From an uncultured Aliterella sp. (GTDB lineage: Bacteria > Cyanobacteriota > Cyanobacteriia > Cyanobacteriales > Chroococcidiopsidaceae): a stretch of DNA of 9,266 nucleotides. The DNA is taken from assembly GCA_905479905.1 (NCBI GenBank), contig CAJQOK010000543.1, positions 1 to 9,266 on the forward strand. Reading direction: 5' to 3'. Both the position numbers and the translations under genes were made by a program. Under the pieces are notes generated by a model. That model was not told the DNA's origin. It was given only the letters and a program-made list of their open reading frames with translations, and did no database searches. Below, in pieces: positions 5,056-9,266 of this stretch. Numbering within the stretch: the stretch's first letter is position 1; the number at the start of each line of letters is the position of its first letter.

Positions 5056-5961
5056 ATGACACTCCAAAATCTTGACAATCCTTTTACTAAGCTGAAGTTT
5101 CGTTATTTAGTGCTGCACTTTATACTTCTGTCTTTAATTGTTGACTTTTCGGTAAAAATTTTACAAGCAAATAGCAATGTAAAGTTAAATCAACAAGACT
5201 TAGTATTAACAATTTATATCATCCAGTTTGTTTTACTTTGTCTCTGGTCACTAAAAGACTTCCAACGCTTGAGAGTCAAACTTAAGTATGTCATAGGCGA
5301 TCTTCCGAAAAACCAAAATTGGTTACGGCTAGTGGGCTTGGTTCTCCTGACCATGATGTTTTCAGTCGGTGCCAGCCTGGTATTATTTGGCTTACTGTCA
5401 TTGGTGGCACCATCTTTTGTTGAACAAGTCCTACGTGATGTTGCTAGCAGCCCATCTGTTGATAGGTATAACTCATTTGAGTCTAATGTGCTAGCGAGTT
5501 TCACTATGGTAATAATAGCCCCAATCACAGAGGAATTCATCTTTAGAGGAGTTATTCTACAACGTTGGGCAACTAAATGGGGAATCCGTGCGGGCTTGTT
5601 GTCATCATCGCTACTTTTTGGTTGTTTGCATCCTCATAATCCGATTGGATTGTCGTTATTCGGAATTGTTTTAGGACTATTTTACATCAAAACTCGCTCC
5701 CTAATTGTGCCAGCCGCTTGTCACGCGTTAAATAATCTTTTGGTTGTGTCAATACAACTTTTAAACCATAATTCAGTGACTTATACACCAGCAGAACAAC
5801 TGCAATATTTACGTTATTCTTGGCTGTTTGGTATTGTACTTGTGGCAATCTCCTTAATTTTCTTATCGCGATTCCTCTGGAGCAAGTGGCCTTACAAAGA
5901 TACAGTTATTCCCTACTTACGCAATGCCAAAAAAGAAAAAGTAAGGGCATTGTCAACTTAA
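5056..5961 (+). CDS. CPBP-family intramembrane glutamic endopeptidase
   Basis: This intact 301-residue membrane protein has about seven hydrophobic segments (roughly 17-36, 49-66, 90-118, 146-158, 179-191, 198-212, 254-274). The three motifs of the CPBP (CAAX protease and bacteriocin-processing, formerly Abi) family are all present: EEFIFRG at 159-165 with paired Glu and Arg164; a Phe-rich helix ending in His192 (LLFGCLHPHN); and HALNN at 223-227. Family members cleave or bind substrates within the membrane; cyanobacterial roles are mostly unknown. ATG at 5056 follows a weak GGATGAA. The C-terminal tail (WPYKDTVIPYLRNAKKEKVR) is basic. The TAA stop is directly next to the GGGG of a Tn3-like terminal repeat, so the last residues may be altered by the insertion. 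It is the one clearly intact host-type gene here. Confidence 0.9.
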   Translation: MTLQNLDNPFTKLKFRYLVLHFILLSLIVDFSVKILQANSNVKLNQQDLVLTIYIIQFVLLCLWSLKDFQRLRVKLKYVIGDLPKNQNWLRLVGLVLLTMMFSVGASLVLFGLLSLVAPSFVEQVLRDVASSPSVDRYNSFESNVLASFTMVIIAPITEEFIFRGVILQRWATKWGIRAGLLSSSLLFGCLHPHNPIGLSLFGIVLGLFYIKTRSLIVPAACHALNNLLVVSIQLLNHNSVTYTPAEQLQYLRYSWLFGIVLVAISLIFLSRFLWSKWPYKDTVIPYLRNAKKEKVRALST

Positions 5962-5998
5962 GGGGATAAGTTCAAAAATCGGCACGATGATTCCTAAG
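5962..5998 (+). repeat. Candidate left terminal inverted repeat of a Tn3-family transposon
   Basis: The stretch begins GGGGATAAGTTCAAAAATCG and ends GATGATTCCTAAG, 37 bp in all. Tn3-family termini are about 38 bp, start with GGGG and typically end in a TAAG motif at the inner side, so the spacing fits well. It faces the recombinase and transposase genes to the right. The 5 bases before it (CTTAA, 5957-5961) would be the target duplication. The partner end is outside the window. Confidence 0.5.
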
Positions 5999-6000
5999 TA

Positions 6001-6751
6001 GCCAACTTGGCTCATGTTAAGCAGCAGGTTGGAGACAAGCGACTTCTCGCCAATCCTCAAATCGTTGGCGCAGTTGTTCTCTGTATCGTTGTGCGGTAAG
6101 TAGATGTTGCTGGGGGTGAAAGTGGTCTCGAATTGGACCAAATGCAGATAGAAATCGTTGTGCTTGCCCAGGGGATTTGAATTTTCGCATTCGTCGCTCT
6201 CGCACTCGTGTCGGTTGGTGGGAGTTCTCGCAAAGGTTGTTTAATCCTTTATGCGCTCGATGCTCCACATTCTTCATCACTTGTTTCTTCGCTGCTGCGT
6301 AATTCTTAAGTTTGTCAGTAACAATCACCCGTGGCACGAAGCCTTGTTTCTTCAGCAGTTTGCGAAAAAAACGCTCTGCCGCCTTTGTGTCTCGATGTCG
6401 TTGCAGCAGGACATCCAGCACATTCCCTTCGGCATCCACTGCCCGCCACAAATAATATTGCTGTTTCTTGCTCGTGACCACTACTTCATCAAGATGCCAT
6501 TTATCCGCAATATAGGGACGCTGGCGCCGCAGCTGATTGGCGTATTGCTGTCCAAACTTTTGGCACCATTCCCGTATCGACTCGTATGTTACCTCAATCC
6601 CACGGTACAGCATCATCTTCTCAATGTCCCGGTAGCTTAATGGGAAAGTGTAGTACAGCCAGACACAGTAGCTAATAATTTCCCTAGGAAAGCGATGCCG
6701 AGTATACATGGGATTGCTACAGGATACGTGTAAAAACCTGCAAGATAGCCC
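6001..6751 (-). mobile_element. IS6-family insertion with intact transposase
   Basis: The right-hand end, read inward on the minus strand from 6751, is GGGCTATCTTGCAGGTTTTT, close to IS6-type termini. The left-hand end is less clear: GCCAACTTGG at 6001 matches it only partly. About 750 bp is a normal IS6 length. CTAAG occurs immediately left (5994-5998) and right (6753-6757), a possible remnant of the 8-bp target duplication. If so, the element landed at the inner edge of the Tn3 terminal repeat. Confidence 0.55.
6017..6709 (-). CDS. IS6-family transposase (intact)
   Basis: This 230-residue DDE transposase is complete, with ATG at 6709 and TAA at 6017-6019. Residues 1-60 hold the N-terminal helix-turn-helix (SYRDIEKMMLYRGIEVTYES, IREWCQKFG). 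The catalytic triad is Asp74 in KWHLDEV, Asp132 in VIVTDKLKNY and Glu161 in CENSHQPTR. The conserved basic stretch RVRERRMRKFKSPGQAQRF follows. IS6 elements move by replicative transposition and form cointegrates, which makes them agents of deletion and fusion nearby. It is the only undamaged transposase in the window, so it is probably the youngest arrival. It faces the CPBP gene tail to tail, about 55 bp apart. It belongs to a different IS6 subgroup from the tails at 4040-4441. Confidence 0.93.
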   Translation of the reverse strand: MYTRHRFPREIISYCVWLYYTFPLSYRDIEKMMLYRGIEVTYESIREWCQKFGQQYANQLRRQRPYIADKWHLDEVVVTSKKQQYYLWRAVDAEGNVLDVLLQRHRDTKAAERFFRKLLKKQGFVPRVIVTDKLKNYAAAKKQVMKNVEHRAHKGLNNLCENSHQPTRVRERRMRKFKSPGQAQRFLSAFGPIRDHFHPQQHLLTAQRYREQLRQRFEDWREVACLQPAA

Positions 6752-6768
6752 TCTAAGCTTTGCCTAGA

Positions 6769-7240
6769 CTAGCTTTGAAAATTAGCTTCAGCCTTGTAAG
6801 CAGTCCCACAAAAAGGACAGAACCGATGCTTGAGAGAAGTAATCCTCTCTTGGCAATAGCTACAGCGCTCTCGGAGCGCAGAACCACAAAGAAAGCAGTA
6901 TTTAGCTCTCACCTCCATCCAGAGAGGATCTGGAGGCGTTCCAGGAGTCCAGCACGGCGCACAGAATTTGAGTTGAGAGACAGCCACAATCGGAGTGCCA
7001 CGACAGACCGCCTCTAAATATTCCACCGGAACTTGCAGCGCATTTGCCAAACCACTTTTACGCTCGAGAACTCAGTTTAGTTGTCAACCCGCGTTCGATT
7101 TTTCCCACGCTCTGCAAGTGAATCCCCGCGATAGCTGCCAGTTCCTTCTGGTTCAAACCGAGCATTAATCGCATTCGTTTGACATAATCACCTACCGTCT
7201 CATTAGCGTTGGGCGATTTACTACTTTGAAGAATATTCAC
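6769..7240 (-). pseudogene. XRE helix-turn-helix / double zinc-ribbon protein, one frameshift
   Basis: A GTG start at 7240 opens MNILQSSKSPNANETVGDYV, followed by an XRE-type helix-turn-helix (MLGLNQKELAAIAGIHLQSV, GKIERGLTTKLSSR). A stop appears because of one extra base near 7061-7065. In the next frame the protein continues as KSGLANALQVPVEYLEAVCR, then four CxxC pairs (CAPC, CFLC, CSYC, CPFC) forming two zinc ribbons, and ends EANFQS. Repaired length is about 156 residues. It is likely a DNA-binding regulator and is transcribed away from the recombinase gene across an 83-bp spacer, so it may control that gene or act as an accessory factor in recombination. A downstream TTG could allow the zinc-ribbon part to be made alone. 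The alternative is a sequencing error in an intact gene. Confidence 0.78.
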
Positions 7241-7323
7241 AAAACGGTGTTTTAAAATATGTTAACTCAGAACTATACTATGGAAAGTATTATTCAACTT
7301 TACTAGGTAAACTAACTGACAAA
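7241..7323. promoter_or_regulatory. Divergent intergenic region: promoter and candidate recombination core
   Basis: This is the 83-bp AT-rich spacer between the divergent XRE/zinc-ribbon and recombinase genes. TATACT at 7274-7279 is a good -10 candidate for the rightward genes; no clear -35 is seen. Imperfect inverted arms TACTATGGAAAGT (7276-7288) and ACTTTACTAGGTA (7297-7309) flank an 8-bp centre, ATTATTCA. The arms match at 9 of 13 positions and the innermost AAAGT/ACTTT is perfect. This is the general architecture of a tyrosine recombinase core site. In TnpI-type transposons the resolution site lies beside tnpI, which fits the location. Confidence 0.35.
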
Positions 7324-8233
7324 TTGTCTATCCCACTAGCTACAGTCGCTACTGAATTCTTGGAGCGTCCAGGACTGGCTCGAAGCACCGTTCAATCCTA
7401 CGAACTAAGTCTCATGCCGCTACTGGGAGAATACGGCAGTTATCCAATTGAAATTTTGAGCCGTAGGGCATTAGCCGATTACCTCGACAGCTTACCTCAT
7501 CTAGCTTACACGACTCATCAACGACATCAAGCAATCTTACAAGCTCTATTCAACTTCGCCGCAAGTGCAAGGTTACTTGAAAGTTAACCCTATCACCCGA
7601 CTTCAACGACGCAAACCCAACCCTGAAAGGGAAGAGCATTTTTCAGATCGAGTGATTCGGTATCTATCCCCATCCCAAATCACCACACTTTACCAAGTAA
7701 TCGACCGTCACAGTCGGATGAAAGCTCTGGTGTACTTGCTGCATCGCACTGGGGCAAGAATTGCCGAGGTCTTGGCACTAAACTTATCAGACCTCGACCT
7801 AATCGAACGCAAATTTCAGGTGATTGGTAAAGGTAACAAAATCCGGTGGTGTTTCTACAGTAAAGATGCAGCGACAGCATTAGAGAAATATCTAAAATAC
7901 TACCGTCACCCAGAATCGGATGCCCTATTTACCGCCCAAAAACCCGTAACCAAATCGGTCACCCGTCTGAGTTATCGAACAGCACATCGAGACTGGACAA
8001 ACTTAATTGAGAGCGCACCAGAACTTAATGGGATTAGGATGCACGATCTCAGGCACACCTTTGCCACTGAACGAGTTGGCTTAATGGGCATTGAGGAGCT
8101 ACGTGCTTTGATGGGACATACTAACATTGTTACTACATTACGCTACCAAAAAGTCACTTCCGAACGAGCCGAGATTGTCGCTCAAGCGGCTTTAGAGCGA
8201 TTGCTACAAGGAGCAGAAAATAGTCAAGTTTAG
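7324..8233 (+). pseudogene. Tyrosine recombinase (TnpI-like), one frameshift
   Basis: The N-terminal part (TTG at 7324, MSIPLATVATEFLERPGLAR and onward, through TTHQRHQAILQALFNFAA) is a SAM-like core-binding domain. One extra A near 7563-7564 breaks the frame. The second part starts VQGYLKVNPITRLQRRKPNP and runs to 8233. The repaired protein has 302 residues and the full catalytic set: Arg145 (RTGARIAEVL), Lys172 (GKGNK), His240 and Arg243 (HDLRHTFATE), His265 (LMGHTN) and nucleophile Tyr274 (TLRYQKV). These enzymes cut and rejoin DNA through a 3'-phosphotyrosine. Position just before a Tn3 transposase suggests cointegrate resolution. No ATG start in this frame: the nearby ATG at 7280 gives only an 8-codon peptide. 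With one base removed the enzyme would be fully plausible. Confidence 0.85.
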
Positions 8234-8271
8234 TTGTTAATAAATTTACTTAAAATACTTTTTGATTGGTA

Positions 8272-8307
8272 TCTGTCAATTTATGACAGAGTATAGCTTA
8301 TACTCTG
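8272..8307. repeat. Two overlapping hairpins between recombinase and transposase genes
   Basis: TCTGTCA (8272-8278) pairs with TGACAGA (8284-8290) around ATTTA. CAGAGTATA (8287-8295) pairs with TATACTCTG (8299-8307) around GCT. Both stems are perfect and share CAGA (8287-8290), so they cannot form together. No T-run follows. Confidence 0.75.
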
Positions 8308-8358
8308 CCTTGGACAACTGAGCAAAAGCCAGAACTCGCTGGTATTTTCAACGGCTTT

Positions 8359-9266
8359 ATGACCGCTACCCTTACGCACGGCTTATCCCCGGTTCAAATC
8401 TTTTGCAACTGTCAAGGAACTGACTGAACTTTATACTCCATCAGCATCGGAGCTAGCATTTGCCCAAACACAGGTCAAAAGTAAGCGTGGGCTGCTGCGC
8501 TTGTTAGTGATGCTCAAATCATTCCAGAGGTTGGGTTATTTCCCACTTTCAGAGGCAGTCCCACCAACGGTTGCCCTTCACCTTCGGTCTTGTTTGAATC
8601 TCAGTGCCAATGTCTGTGCCATCCCGCCCGAACGTTCACGCTACTGCTATGCTGAGGCAATTCGGGCTTACTTGGGTGTTAATCCTTACGACCGCAAGGC
8701 TCAAACTGCCATTGCTACGATTATCGCGCAAGCGGCTGAGGTGATGGAGTATCCTGCTGATTTAATCAATGTCGCAGTCGAAGAATTGGTCAAAGAAAGG
8801 TATGAATTACCAGCTTTTAGTACCTTAGATCGTTTAGTCGGTCATATTCGTACCGTTGTTAATAACCGCTTGTTTGGTCGGGTCGCTACCGCTATGTCTC
8901 CTGCCCAGCAAACATTTGTAGATGATTTAGTAGCTACTTTACCCGAATCAGGATTAACCTTCAGTTTACTGAGAACACCACCGAAAAGTGTTCGCCTGTC
9001 TCATATTCAAGCATTACAAGCTAAATTCGAGCAGATGCTCACCTGTGGGGATGTGCGCCAGTTGCTCGTCACTGTTGCACCCGCTAAGGTTAAATCTTTT
9101 GCCGCTCAAGCCAAAGCCTTGGCTCTGACGAACTTGCGGGAGCTAAAACTAGCCAAACGTCGCGCTCTATTGGTTTGTCTGCTCTACCGTGTCCAAGTTA
9201 AAACTCGCGACCATTTGGTCGAGATGTTTCTCAAACGAGTACAGAAAATGCACTCCTGCGCCAAAG
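8359..9266 (+). pseudogene. tnpA: Tn3-family transposase TnpA, N-terminal part with one frameshift (runs off window)
   Basis: The plus frame from 8399 to the edge is open for 289 codons: SFATVKELTELYTPSASELA, LRLLVMLKSFQRLGYFPLSE, EAIRAYLGVNPYDRKAQTAI, EVMEYPADLINVAVEELVKE, RYELPAFSTLDRLVGHIRTV and so on. This is the N-terminal DNA-binding region (DUF4158-like) of Tn3 transposases, which recognises the terminal repeats. That frame has no start. ATG at 8359 in another frame reads MTATLTHGLSPVQ, and removing one A at 8396-8398 joins it directly to SFATVKEL, a sensible N-terminus. Tn3 transposases are near 1000 residues, so the DDE core lies to the right. The sequence otherwise looks intact and is more GC-rich than the IS graveyard. 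Confidence 0.85.

Larger units (their letters stand above)
5962..9266 (+). mobile_element. Left arm of a Tn3-family transposon with tyrosine recombinase (continues right)
   Basis: The inferred order is: terminal repeat, an IS6 insertion, a leftward XRE/zinc-ribbon gene, a rightward tyrosine recombinase and a rightward Tn3-type transposase. A tyrosine recombinase directly upstream of and co-oriented with the transposase recalls TnpI-type Tn3 relatives (Tn4430, Tn5401), in which it resolves cointegrates instead of a serine resolvase. The grouping rests on the candidate repeat, gene orientation and family identity; the right end is not visible. Confidence 0.55.

Noticed and set aside
5214..5540. 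108-codon minus-strand frame inside the protease gene.
   Set aside because: It is a shadow of the CPBP gene, which has all three family motifs.
6251..6640. 129-codon plus-strand frame.
   Set aside because: It is antisense to the intact IS6 transposase with complete DDE motif; Cys/His/Leu-rich composition is typical of a shadow.
6760..7017. 85-codon plus-strand frame.
   Set aside because: It is antisense to the zinc-ribbon part of the XRE protein; the four CxxC pairs identify the real frame.
5962..8390. GGGGATAAG at 5962 and its reverse complement CTTATCCCC at 8382-8390 could be the two ends of a 2.4-kb element.
   Set aside because: The match is only 9 bp and diverges at once. The right copy lies inside the N-terminal codons of the Tn3 transposase (LSP), so chance is more likely.
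8300..8410. A short frame reading ARTRWYFQRLYDRYPYARLI upstream of the Tn3 transposase.
   Set aside because: It overlaps the better N-terminus MTATLTHGLSPVQ of the transposase, has no start codon and stops within about 33 codons.
1..9266. CRISPR array, tRNA, rRNA or HIP1 (GCGATCGC) sites.
   Set aside because: I found no regularly spaced repeats of CRISPR type, no tRNA or rRNA sequence and no exact HIP1 site; the nearest are CGATCGC near 34 and GCGATCAC near 4505.

Overview
The window looks cyanobacterial, most likely from a filamentous, repeat-rich lineage. The reasons are the AT-rich coding style, an unusual density of insertion-sequence (IS) relics of the kinds common in Nostocales (IS630, ISKra4, ISL3, ISAs1, IS6, and a Tn3-family transposase of the DUF4158-like type), and a HAMP-domain tail resembling cyanobacterial DUF3365/HAMP sensors. 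No exact GCGATCGC (HIP1) site was seen, so the genus stays open.

Layout, left to right. (1) 2-277: 3' end of a membrane sensor with a HAMP domain, expanded by a 9-bp in-frame tandem repeat. (2) 282-4441: an IS graveyard. It holds an unrecognised decayed gene, the left end of an ISAs1-type element, a bounded but broken IS630 element (974-2208) with matching terminal inverted repeats, a truncated second IS630 relative (2211-3123), an ISL3 transposase tail with its terminal repeat, an ISKra4 transposase head on the minus strand, and two successive IS6-type tails each closed by its own terminal repeat. (3) 4442-5055: mostly empty DNA, then a very small predicted secreted protein (4837-4992) whose stop codon lies in a perfect hairpin. 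(4) 5056-5961: an intact CPBP-family intramembrane protease. (5) From 5962 to the right edge: what looks like the left arm of a Tn3-family transposon. It begins with a GGGG...TAAG terminal repeat placed directly after the protease stop codon. Inside are an intact IS6-family transposase (probably a later insertion), a leftward XRE/double-zinc-ribbon gene, and rightward genes for a tyrosine recombinase and the Tn3 transposase, which runs off the window.

How the genes work together. The right-hand module would be self-contained: TnpA makes a cointegrate, the tyrosine recombinase (TnpI-like) resolves it, and the XRE/zinc-ribbon protein is a candidate regulator. This is inferred from gene order and domains. 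In this copy all three genes are each broken by one single-base indel, so the module is either freshly dead or affected by sequence errors.

The most interesting non-genic signal is a 41-42 bp palindromic element. It is present twice (1133-1173 and 3763-3804), inserted in two unrelated transposase genes. Both copies have identical 10-nt ends and inner stems that differ in sequence but still pair. Removing either copy on paper restores the expected transposase reading across the junction. This is a candidate family of miniature dispersed hairpin elements.
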